NCBI GenBank assembly: GCA_977006965.1
Contig: OZ345370.1
Span: 434,001 to 498,000 of the forward strand
DNA: 64,000 nt
Source of the DNA: Phymatolithon calcareum
Lineage: Eukaryota; Rhodophyta; Florideophyceae; Hapalidiales
Direction: 5' to 3'
The position numbers were made by a program, and so were the translations under genes. Every line of letters starts with the position of its first letter. The stretch's first letter is position 1. The notes beneath the pieces were generated by a model. That model searched no databases. It saw only the letters and a list, made by a program, of their open reading frames with translations, and was not told the origin of the DNA. This document shows positions 32,601-41,915 of the stretch, piece by piece.

Positions 32601-34327
32601 TAGGGAATATTAATCAAGTGCATTTATTGAAAACATACCATGTGCCCCAACTTGCGGAAAGTCGATACCTTTCTAAGCATGTAATCTACTAGCATCGAAA
32701 CTTTTCCCTGGACGTAATCAGAATTGCATAGTATCACATTGATGGCTCGAGTGACGTCATTCTCGTCTTTAGTGATCCGTGGGAGACAGACTGCGGCATC
32801 ACATGCTGCGCGTGCAGAGAGCTTCGAAAGAATATATCACTACCGCATTCTGAACATGCGATGCCGGTAAATAGATGCAAAAAAATGATGCTGAAATTGT
32901 CGATATGCATTGCGGTCCAAATAGCTGCGATGTATCCAGTAGTACAGTACTGTACTACTATTGCGTGTGTTAGTGTGAGAACATGCATGCGCCTCATTTG
33001 CATCTTTGGGATGCATCACACAAGGGGCTCGCAGAAAGCAGGAAATGTGGTCTTCATGAGCACACCCCCTCGTATGAATGTCGGCAACAAAGCCCAATGG
33101 ACGTCTTGAGTTCAGGGAAACCTGGGGTCATATTAAGGATATAATCACACCTGCGAGTGATATTCAGTCGAAGGAAAACTTCGCGTGGCGAAGCGTTCGC
33201 GATTACTTTTGACTGCCAGCAATGCATTGATGCAGGACCACGATGTCTTGGGTAATATGCGGCGGGTACTTCGATATTTGTATGTCCGTTCTACCCTCTC
33301 CCTGACTTTAATTAGCCATTTTCTATGATACGCTTTTTCTCGAAATGTTGGTCCCTTATAGGTTGTGGGTGAAGAGACAAACATACCGTCCACTTTCGAC
33401 AAAGCAACAAATCTACTTCCATTAAACCACTAATTTTCTCGTCCAGTATGATCTTCATTCGAACGTTGAGCGTATCCTCATCACCCCTATTGCAAATTGC
33501 CGGCACAAGTCTACTCAAGCCTGCTAGCACGTTTTGTTTTTCGCGCGTTATAGCTCACCGCTGTGGCCTTCAATAGGCGTTCACGAGATTCAATCAGAGC
33601 TTACTAGATATCCTGTTGATCTTATAAACGTCTCTCTTGATATTCTTCACATAGTAACTCTTTGCCCACGTACTAGACATGGGAGCATGTCGTCTTCATA
33701 AAGTTCCCCAACGGTACAATAGAATGTAACACATGGAGACCGTGTTAACCGCGTGCACTCACATCTTTGTCGTTCTAACAGAACAATCATATAACCAGTT
33801 TTGAGCATATCCTCCGAATGAACGAGCGACTCAGAAGAATTTCCATTGTTGCTTATGTGTGGCAAGACAGTCTCAGACTCGCTTTTTCGTGGCGTGCCGG
33901 ATTTTTACGTACAAGCAACATTAAAATGTCAAAGCGTATGCATCAGCCTTGGGCCCGTGAAACGAAGCTCCTAACCTCTTCTCGGAGGATAGGCGGAATG
34001 CTGTACAATACAATTCGATCGATTTACCACGCATCAAATGCATTGTCGAGTATTTTTTCTTACCTTTTTTGTCACCTTTGGCAGAAAAAAATACACTCGC
34101 GCGCAATCGCTCTAATTTCTTCTCTTGTTGCTACACCACCAGGCATACCGCTGCCCAGACCAAGACTATGATACACATCCAGTATCCTCAGTCTGCATTC
34201 CAACAGAGCCTTGCCACAAGAAAGTCTTCAACATCTCTATAAGAACAACCTTCTTCCTTCGATTTCCACATCCATCATCCAACACACTCCATCTCAACAC
34301 ACTACCCTCACATCCATAACCATCATC
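32601..34327. other. 5' region of the bromoperoxidase gene
   Basis: No gene supported. A 22-bp perfect palindrome built from GTACAGTAC/GTACTACT sits at 32938-32959. The last 150 bases before the ATG are rich in C and A (CATCC, ACACTCC) as in many algal 5' UTRs. No clear TATA box. Confidence 0.4.
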
Positions 34328-36115
34328 ATGCCGATTAGGATCATCTCCCAGGAGTCCAGGGCAAAGGCCTCCTTCGAGACCCGCGTTGCAGCCGCAGAGC
34401 TTGCTCGTGATCGCGGTATCGATGAGTCCGTCGCCAACGGTGAAGAGTTCAAGTTCCGTGACCCCGTAACGGGTGCCCCCAGTCACATCGCCTCTTTCAC
34501 CAAAGGTCTCAAGCATACCGACCTTGGAGCTGTCGCCGATCCACTTGACTTTGCCGATTTTGTCCGTGCCGCCGATAGTGGTGACGAAGAGGAGATCGCC
34601 AAGCTCGCTCTTGGACCCGCTCGTGATGAGTTCGGAAAACCCATCTGGAGATCCGAGCTCGCCAAGAGCCTCGAGGTGGAAGTAAGAGGTTGGGAATCCA
34701 TGGCTGCCGGTCTCACTTTCGATCTCGAAGGTCCGGATGCACAGTCAGTTGCCATGCCTCCCGCTCCCACGCTTTCCAGTCCGGAACTCATCGCCGAAGC
34801 CGCCGAACTTTACCTCATGGCCCTTGCTCGCGATATTCCATTCCCGGCATGGAACACACCGGAAGTCAAAGAGTTCTTCGACTTCGCCATCGAACAACTC
34901 AACAGTCTTGAGTGGTTTTCGAAACCCGCCAAAGTTGGTGACACCCCTGAAGAAATTAGGAGACGTCGCGGAACAGTGACTATCGATAACCTCTTCCGTG
35001 GTATTCTTCCCGGAACTACCGTGGGTCCGTTTCTCAGTCAGTTTCTCATCATCGGAAGCAAGCAGCTCGGAAGTGCCACTGTTGGAGTGAAAGAGTTTGT
35101 GAGTCCGAATGCGGGCGATGAGTTTGATGGCATCATTGCATATGGTTCCATTACTATCAATCAACGAGTTCGTATTGCGGTTCCCGGTAAGGACTTCATG
35201 ACCGACATGGATGTGTTCTTGGATGTGCAAGATGCCGCTGACCTCCGTGGACTTGAGGTGTATGAGCCTGGCAAGAGGTTGCTTGCAACCATTCGTGATC
35301 TTGCCACTTGGGTACATTTCGATGCATTGTACGAGGCGTACCTCAATGCATGTATCATTCTGTTGGCAAATGGTGTACCATTTGATGCAGGACTTCCCTT
35401 CCAGGCTCCAGACAAGATTGATAACCAGGAAGGTTTCACGAATTTCGGAGATCCCCACATTCTCAGTCTTGTGACCGAGGTGGCGACCCGCGCTTTGAAG
35501 GCTGTTCGTTTCCAGAAGTTCAATGTGCATAGACGCCTGCGTCCTGAGGCTCTCGGAGGACTGGTTAATGTGAACAAGAAGGCGGCTTTGAAAGGGAATA
35601 TTCAGTTCCCGGAAGTGGACAAGCTGGTGAGTGATATTGGACCGATCTTGGAAAAAGTGGAGGAAAGCAACTTCATCAACAATGTGGCTGCCGGTGACCC
35701 CAAACCGGACAAATCCTTCCTTCTTCCCATGGCATTCAGTGAAGGTAGTCCCATGCATCCGTCTTATGGATCTGGGCATGGTGTCGTTGCCGGTGCATGT
35801 GTGACAGTTTTGAAGGCGTTCTTCGATTCTGATTACGAGCTGGAGAATGTGTTCGAGGTGGATGTCGAGAACGATACGTTGAAGAAATCATCTTTCACAG
35901 GCAAGCTTTCAGTTACCGGTGAACTCAACAAGCTGGCGGAGAACATTTCCATTGGTCGGAACATGGCCGGTGTACATTACTTCTCCGATGCGTTCGAATC
36001 GATCCTTCTCGGTGAAGAAATCGGAATTGGAATTTTGGAGGAGCAGAAGCTGACATTTGGAGAGAACTTCGCCTTCACTCTACCGAAGTTTGATGGTACC
36101 ACGATTAGGATTTAG
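34328..36115 (+). CDS. Vanadium-dependent bromoperoxidase
   Basis: The ATG at 34328 gives 595 aa, matching the usual length of coralline red-algal enzymes (the upstream part of the frame starts at TTG and is 5' UTR). The enzyme uses vanadate and hydrogen peroxide to oxidise bromide to hypobromous acid, feeding halogenated metabolites and removing peroxide. The N-terminus SRAKASFETRV and the block WRSELAKSLEVEVRGWE are typical. All active-site residues can be placed: vanadate-binding K397 and R405 (QKFNVHRRLRP), the catalytic histidine region H477 and H484 with S482-G483 (MHPSYGSGH), R544 (IGRNMAG) and the vanadium-ligand H550 (VHYFSD). These are exactly one position before the corresponding residues in the Corallina enzyme. 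No signal peptide or transit peptide is apparent. The copy looks functional and stands alone between repeat-rich regions. Confidence 0.95.
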   Translation: MPIRIISQESRAKASFETRVAAAELARDRGIDESVANGEEFKFRDPVTGAPSHIASFTKGLKHTDLGAVADPLDFADFVRAADSGDEEEIAKLALGPARDEFGKPIWRSELAKSLEVEVRGWESMAAGLTFDLEGPDAQSVAMPPAPTLSSPELIAEAAELYLMALARDIPFPAWNTPEVKEFFDFAIEQLNSLEWFSKPAKVGDTPEEIRRRRGTVTIDNLFRGILPGTTVGPFLSQFLIIGSKQLGSATVGVKEFVSPNAGDEFDGIIAYGSITINQRVRIAVPGKDFMTDMDVFLDVQDAADLRGLEVYEPGKRLLATIRDLATWVHFDALYEAYLNACIILLANGVPFDAGLPFQAPDKIDNQEGFTNFGDPHILSLVTEVATRALKAVRFQKFNVHRRLRPEALGGLVNVNKKAALKGNIQFPEVDKLVSDIGPILEKVEESNFINNVAAGDPKPDKSFLLPMAFSEGSPMHPSYGSGHGVVAGACVTVLKAFFDSDYELENVFEVDVENDTLKKSSFTGKLSVTGELNKLAENISIGRNMAGVHYFSDAFESILLGEEIGIGILEEQKLTFGENFAFTLPKFDGTTIRI

Positions 36116-36294
36116 ATGGAACAAATGATGTTCCACTGAACGATTGGTAACATGGGCCGATCAGCTTCCCGGCATATGTATACTTTTGGAGGTGCTCTCC
36201 CGTGAAGGAAGTTCAGTTTCATCATATTGTTGTGGAAAAGATCATTTCTGGTTTGCACGCACTTTGCATTTTTGTTTTCCTTCGCAGACGAAGC

Positions 36295-36300
36295 AATAAA
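36295..36300 (+). terminator. Candidate polyadenylation signal of the bromoperoxidase gene
   Basis: AATAAA lies 180 bases after the stop codon, followed by a T-rich stretch (TTAGTTTTCTTTTATT). No competing signal lies closer. Confidence 0.5.
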
Positions 36301-36349
36301 AGTTTAGTTTTCTTTTATTGAATTAATTGAAGCGAGCGACAGGTACAGA

Positions 36350-36830
36350 TGTCCTATAATGCATGCACACTCGGTTGCTGCGAAGGGATCCGTCCCAAAA
36401 GGGGCGTGCAGGGAGAAGAGAAGGCACTCGGGAAGCAACAAGTTTCTCCACCAAACTCCACGTTGCGACATGGAACTGCGGCGGACTCTACAATCTCCTA
36501 TACGGCTGTGAGTCATGGAAGCTGACAAAACCAGTGCGAAAGAAACTCAAGTTAACAGGTGCTAAGATGTTATGGAGAATACAGGAGAGACCAATAACCG
36601 ACGAAGCTATGACACCCATCATCGACGTGGTAATGCGGGGCAGAGACCTACGATGGAACTGGCTTGGGCACATTCTTAGAATGCCTGGTCCGCCAGGTGC
36701 TGCTACAATGCGTCAGACCAACGCCAGAATCAATCTTTGGTGACGTACCTGGACTAGACGTGAACGCCGAAGTCAAATTCGCTAACGATAGGATAGAATG
36801 GAAGAAACCTAGTGCCGACGGAGATCAGAC
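36350..36830 (+). mobile_element. Internally deleted LINE derivative, copy A
   Basis: Begins with the leader TGTCCTATAATGCATGCAC, encodes LLRRDPSQKGRAGRREGTRE and then FSTKLHVATWNCGGL, the start of an apurinic-type endonuclease (T-W-N motif). It jumps at about 36496 directly into YGCESWKLTKPVRKKLKLTG and RDLRWNWLGHILRM of the RT C-terminus. The rest of endonuclease and RT are missing, yet one frame continues across the junction. The 3' end decays near 36830. Confidence 0.75.
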
Positions 36831-37250
36831 AGAAATCTGTCTCTTTCAGATCCCGAAGACGGGGAGAGAGATAACTTATGAAGTGTCAGGACGGGCTCTT
36901 GCAAATTCTTGACTCTAGCCGGCCACCCAGAGTTCTCCCGCGGGCTACACTCGCTACATATTGGGGGAGCCACAGTGTATGCCAATATTCCAGACGGGGG
37001 AGAACTATTGGCATGTACTTGTAAGGCGTCAGACCTCCTTACAATTGACGACAAGAGCGGGACCTGTTTCGTCTCACGCGCATGCAGGGTGATGATGACA
37101 TCGGGTAGAATGCGGAAGAGGGGTTGGGCAATCTGAGCGCATTTCTATTGACCAAACGAGTCCCAAGGGTTTACTTGGTTTGCTCGTAGGTCTAAGCTAG
37201 AAATTCACTTCTCAGAAGTGACGCGAACAACCTTGAGTGTCTCCAAAATA
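36831..37250. other. Short intergenic stretch
   Basis: No gene or repeat recognised. Confidence 0.35.
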
Positions 37251-37605
37251 CCACGGCTAACCGTGGGTGAGGGTGGGACCTTCTGCTCAAATCCAGAAAC
37301 ACGCGTGTGAGGTGCCTAAGAGTGATTTTCAACAGAGCCCCGCTGTGGAGAAAATCAACCTTGGCGACATGCTTTGGAACTGGTGTTTGCCTTGAGCTCG
37401 CAGTGCTCGTTGGAGCACTGGGTTTCACGGAATGAACCAGGAGACTGAATACGAATACAAAAAGACTCACTCGGCCTCTCACGGGAAGAGAAATTCGAAT
37501 TAAGGAGATCCTAGGAGAGAAGAGTGTGACCGCAACGGAAGACAATGAGAAGCTACTCTGTTACTAAAACTGAGGCTTTGGGAGCTATTAAATAAAACAT
37601 TGTAA
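37251..37605 (+). repeat. RepA fragment, copy 5
   Basis: A diverged copy with frame shifts; GATTTTCAACAGAGCCCC and GGAAGAGAAATTCGAATTAAGGA correspond to the IFNRAP and GREIRIK blocks of other copies. It ends with TGAGGCTTTGGGAGCTATTAAATAAAAC. Confidence 0.55.
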
Positions 37606-37609
37606 CGAA

Positions 37610-37863
37610 CGCGTTGGTAATGCATTGTTAGTGAGTGTCGCGAAAGCACTCTGGAGGGCAACCCGCACAGTAAAGTCTTCTGTGTGGGCTCTTTTATTAT
37701 GAAACGCATGCCCGTGAATACGGTAAGTTTCTCCACTATTGTTGAGATGTCTTCTTCTTGTGTGATGGAGTGCCGTTATTGGTGCTGGGGCATTCTAAAG
37801 AGATGCGATCTCCCGGTATATGATAAACGTTGGAAATGAGGACCGAACTGGTCCTTACAACAG
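37610..37863 (-). repeat. LTR-like repeat between opposed RepA copies
   Basis: On the minus strand it runs from TGTTGTAAGGACC to GTTCGTTACA (TG...CA, about 254 bp) and contains AATAAAAGAGCCC. Its central part (CAATAGTGGAGA, CACGGGCATGCGTTT, GCCCTCCAG) recurs at 47640-47810 and 58310-58490. No target duplication was found. It sits between a plus-strand RepA copy and a minus-strand one. Confidence 0.45.
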
Positions 37864-37869
37864 GGATAT

Positions 37870-38540
37870 GTGTTGATTTATTTTTAAAAGCTCCCAAGGC
37901 CTCTCTTCAAGAGTAACAGGGCCGCTTTTGCACGTTTTTCGAAGCTAATGTAGTTTGACTATTCAGTATATCCTTGATTCGTATTTCTCTCCCAACAATT
38001 GCTCTAGTGAGTCGCTTACATTCATATTCAATTTCAGGACTAATCTTGGATGAAGATAGAATGCGCTGGAGCGCGACCAGCTCAATCACGGCTGTGACAC
38101 CAAAGTATGCACCTAGTACCGATTTTCTACAAAGAGGTGCTCTGTTGAATATCAGCCGTAGGCATCGCAACCGTGTCGACCTTTCTCTTACGCGGAGAAC
38201 CACCGGAAGATTGTTCGAATCAGTTGGTATCTCGAGCGATCTGCCGTCTTCTTCCTTTGCCCATAACTCAATTATTTCTTTTCGTCGCCCTTTCTTTGAG
38301 ACTGAGCCCTCCTCCGCTTTATCGAGAGCTAGCTGCAGATCTTCATATTTCTTGAGGCACTCTGTGTCCTTGGTTGCCTCCTTAATGTCTTCATCTGTCC
38401 CAGAATACTCATCTGCCTCATCCAGGCGCTTCTTTTGTCTCACTAGACTCGCAGAAAACCTTTCTGCTTGGTGTCTTCTCTTCATGGCTGGTGATTTTAG
38501 TAGGCACAGAACTCGCATTCTACCATGGCGGTGCTGGGGA
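37870..38540 (-). repeat. RepA fragment, copy 6 (longest)
   Basis: The longest version of the repeated protein: a 203-aa open frame (MRVLCLLKSPAMKRRHQAE...) with a coiled-coil-like, acidic/basic N-terminal half (EYSGTDEDIKEATK, KKGRRKEIIELWAKEEDG) followed by the shared block (LRCLRLIFNRAP ... VGREIRIKDI). It still appears open and may approximate the parental protein's C-terminal half. No known domain. Confidence 0.6.
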
Positions 38541-38544
38541 TATT

Positions 38545-38690
38545 TGATGATTTTATTTTGAGAGCTCCCAAAGCCTCACCTTGGAGTAACGGGGCAGCTC
38601 TTGCGATAATCTCTACGCTAAAGTCGTCTGGCTACTCAAAACGTTCTTGATTCGTAATTCTCTCCCAACAAGAGCTCCTATGAGTCTCTT
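38545..38690 (-). repeat. RepA tail, copy 7
   Basis: Starts with the reverse complement of the AGCTCTCAAAATAAAATC tail and contains GGAGTAACGGGGCAGCTCTTGCG and CTCTCCCAACAAGAGCTCC. Only the 3' end is present, directly beside copy 6. Confidence 0.55.
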
Positions 38691-38879
38691 GGCGGTGCTG
38701 GGCATATTTCCCAAACACATACTTGAAGAATAAACCTTCTGCAGATTCAATTGTTGATTGTAATCGCTTTGTCAGTGGCGTCACATGGAGTGCATACTCC
38801 CACTGGCAAATGTCTTTACAAAATCGCATATCCCCCCATAATGGGGCGGATGTTCTCTTATGTTTAGTCTAATCACGGA

Positions 38880-39154
38880 GCCCCTAGCGTGTACTCGCTT
38901 TGTGAGAACTCTTACTAATTATCAAATCTTCGCTTCTTCTTTCAGTGCAGGCCTTCTTCATTCTCCAAACTCTTATGATGTATTTGGAGAAGAGCAAAAC
39001 GTCATCATCTGTTTTCTTGGTTACCGCTCTGTCTTCTGTTTTGAGTTCATAGACTGACCAATTGCGCTCCAGAGTCTCCGTGTGCTGCCTGACTTTGATT
39101 CCGAATTTATCGGCCATCAGTGTCGTAGACACTTGCGAAAATCTTCCAAAGGCG
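38880..39154 (-). repeat. RepD ORF fragment, 3' part, interrupted by an hAT element
   Basis: On the minus strand it reads STTLMADKFGIKVRQHTETL and onward (ERNWSVYELKTEDRAVTKK). It is the downstream half of a RepD copy whose upstream half lies at 41126-41600; the hAT element was inserted between them. RepD copies also lie at 39560-39961 (plus), 40140-40340 (minus), 42444-42644 (plus), 47860-48204 (minus) and 58514-58876 (minus). The family is unknown; the sequence is helical and charged. Confidence 0.6.
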
Positions 39155-41125
39155 CAGGGGTGGCACCAATTCTACTTCTATTGCTGTAAGTCGCAATAAA
39201 ATGCAATAACAGCTCTATTGCAACAGAGTTCCGTACTGCAGTCATTATTGCGATGCAGCGCCTTACTGTAGCTATTGCGTACTTATATTCCTCAATGCAG
39301 AGATGACAATGGAGCTGCGTGGCACCGTAAGGTCGCCTTACTAAGGTGAAATCCTTACGGTGCCACGAAGTAGGCAGAGGTCCACGCTAGTAGAGGTTTC
39401 CGCAATTCTTAATACGTACCACAGTAGCTGATCCTCGCCAGAGAGAAGAAACCCGGAAGAGATTCAAGCCACAAGATATGACATCACAGCGGTGAATACC
39501 AGAGAACCGTTTGATGAAGCGATGCAGCACATAATAGCGAACCAACTTGCAGAAGCACTTCAAATCAACATTCCTGACAAAGGAAGGAGAGACCCTTGAA
39601 TCGAAAAGAAAGAGGAAAATTCCGTACGACAAGACAAGAGAACTCCCTGCAATACTTAAATTTCCACTACTGAAACACAGGCAACTGGCGGTTCAGTACG
39701 CCTTTGGAAGATTTCCTCAAAGGGCCTACCACACTGATGGCAGATAGGTTTGGAAACAAAGTCAAACAGCACATGGAGACCCTGGATCGCAGCTTGTCAG
39801 CCTATGAACTCAAGGAAGAAGACAGAGCGGCAACTGATAAGGCACTAGATGACATTTTGCTCTTCACCAAAAGCATCATCGAGAGTATGCAGAATGAAGA
39901 AGACCTGTACTGTAAGAAGAAGCGACTTCTCGAAAACTTTTTTTCCTTCAAGTTTATTTAAAAGCCCTGCAGACTTCCGAAGATATGGGCAAGGCTTCCT
40001 CTGATGCTACCTACCTTTGTGTAGCTCACGAAACGTCCACCAGTATGGCGGACGGGAAAACTCAGGACTCAAAGTAGTCCTATCTCAGTCATCTACGGGA
40101 TTGTTGGTGCTTGGACTCGACCACTTTTTGCCTTGCATTCTGCGGATTAATACAGCCCTTCTTCGTTCTCCATGCGTTCTATGAGTGTCTTTCTAAATAG
40201 TAAGAGCTCATCTAGCGCCTTTTCTGTTTCCAGTCGTTTTTCTCCTTCGAGTTCGTACCCTCCTAGCGTGCGTTCAAGGGTCTCCATATGCTCTCTGGCT
40301 CTGGTGCCGAATTCACATCTCGAAAACTGCTATGAAGAGCTATCAAAAACAACCGAGTACATGCTGGGAGCTCAGATAAAATACCAGACGTAAGAGTAGA
40401 GCCACCCTAGTGAGGGTAGGACCTGAGGAAGCCTTGCCCGTATATTCGTATGACTGTGGGGCTTTAAAAAAATTGCAGTAAAAGAAAAGTAGCTGATCCA
40501 CGTTTTGTGTTAAGGGTATTCCAGTGCATCCATCTCTCATAGCGGAGCCAAAAATACAGATGTGGAGATGACACAAGAAGAGATAACTGCCTGTGAAAGC
40601 CCGCTGTGTGCTGAAGATAGTGGATCGCCTACTGAAAGTGCATCAACTGCACCACTGTGTACGGCTGATAGTTTGATTAAGAAACGCAGCGAATCTACAG
40701 AGTTTCAATCGCGGTACATGGGATGTGATTTTATAGTGGGATCTGTTGCCGAGGTTGAACGTTTATGCTCTATCGCCAAAAACATTTTGACTGAAATTCG
40801 CAAAGGCACGACGCCTACCGTTTTTTAGTCCATAATCTTTCTCAAAGTGAATCAGGCATCTTGAAACGGTCAGTCTGTCAAATTGGGTTTGGCAAAGGCG
40901 AAATCTGATAGAGTCCATCAAGCGTTGCAGGAAGACGAAGAGCACGCTGATCTCGAGGCTTAGTACTACAGATATTGTTTCTCTTATTGTAGGATCGCTT
41001 CTTATTGCTGTTGTTATTGCAAGGCGTAGCTCGATTGCAATAAACATTTCGTAAAGTGGACCAGTAAAACTGATCTATTGCTAAGCGAAGACCAATCCGT
41101 AACAGTGAAATTAGTGCCACCCCTG
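39155..41125. mobile_element. hAT-type element with TIRs and 8-bp target duplication
   Basis: 1971 bp bounded by CAGGGGTGGCAC[C/T]AATT in inverted orientation (16 of 17 bases match). The flanking octamers are CAAAGGCG (39147-39154) and CAAAGGCA (41126-41133), 7 of 8 identical, as expected of an aged hAT duplication. Inside are RepD copies in both orientations and, at 40562-40828, the end of an hAT transposase. Joining the two flanks restores a continuous RepD sequence. A perfect 15-bp hairpin at 39318-39367 lies in the left subterminal region. Confidence 0.85.
40562..40828 (+). pseudogene. hAT transposase C-terminal dimerisation fragment
   Basis: Reads CDFIVGSVAEVERLCSIAKN followed by ILTEIRKGTTPTVF and a stop, matching the hAT C-terminal dimerisation consensus (S-x-x-x-E-R-x-F/W-S-x-A-K). 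The catalytic part is missing. It lies inside the TIR-bounded element, so that element is a deletion derivative. The related fragment at 54939-55260 has CDFVMGSVAEIERLWSIAKY. Confidence 0.6.
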
Positions 41126-41600
41126 CAAAGGCATACTAAACCGCCAGTTGCCTGCGTTTCAGTTCTGGAAATTTAGGCATTGCTGGAATTTCCCTTGTCA
41201 AGTCGTATGGGATTTTCCTCTTCCTGTTCGATTCAAGGCTCTCTCCTTCCTTTGTCAATGGCAGTTGATACCGTCCAAAGAAAATGTCCGAAATCAAAAT
41301 GAAAACGTAAGCGAAGGATTGTAGCGCAACGAAAAGTCTCTCAGGTGCAATGATAATTGACTAAGGGAGCTTCAATAAATCAGAAATCCATCCATCCATC
41401 CTTCCTTTGTCAGGAATGTTAATCGAAGTGCTTCGGCAGACTGGTTCGTTAGTATATGTTTCATCGTTTCATCAAACGGTGGACTGGTTTCCATTATTGC
41501 GATGTCATTACTTATAGCTTGGAGCTCTTCGGCGTTTATTCTTTCTGGCCGTTCCTCTAGGGACTTTCCTTCTTTCGCTTTGCCTCTTCTCATTTATTCA
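41126..41600 (-). repeat. RepD ORF fragment, 5' part
   Basis: On the minus strand: KAKEGKSLEERPERINAEEL, then MKHILTNQSAEALRLTFLTKEG, with frame changes, continuing into RKRKIPYDLT-like sequence and ending at the hAT target site. A short CATC repeat lies near 41387-41398. Confidence 0.55.
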
Positions 41601-41915
41601 TTCATTCATTTTGCGTATTCTCCTTGTGGGGCGAGCTACACTTTAAGGGTCTAAGCTTCTTCGATTCTAATCTATTTGTTGCGAGATTGACTGCTGCTTG
41701 CACGTCGAGGTCCGGGACGTCGCCAAAGATTGACCCTGGGGTTGGTCGGACGCAAGTTCGAGAGACCGCTGTATTTCCATGTCGTAAGGCGAAGCTTAGT
41801 GGAGAAACGTATAGCTTCCCGAGTGCCTTTTCCCTTTCGGGAAGCGTCCCTTCGCAGCAACCAAAGGGATTCTGCTCCTCCCGCGAGCAGCATCACAAGA
41901 CAGGAAACCCTTGCT
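41601..41915 (-). mobile_element. Internally deleted LINE derivative, copy C
   Basis: On the minus strand: leader TGTCTTGTGATGCTGCTCGC, LLRRDASRKGKGTREA, FSTKLRLTTWKYSGLSN, then a direct jump to RPTNPRVNLWRRP, the extreme C-terminus in another frame, and a 3' tail ending in (ATTC)n at 41592-41607. It is the shortest of the three deletion derivatives. Confidence 0.7.

Noticed and set aside
34211-34327. Upstream extension of the bromoperoxidase frame
   Set aside because: Begins with TTG, not ATG, and the extra residues do not match the family; the ATG at 34328 gives the normal length.
34745-35779. 344-aa minus-strand open frame
   Set aside because: Exactly antisense to the bromoperoxidase, with no motif; a shadow of its codon bias.
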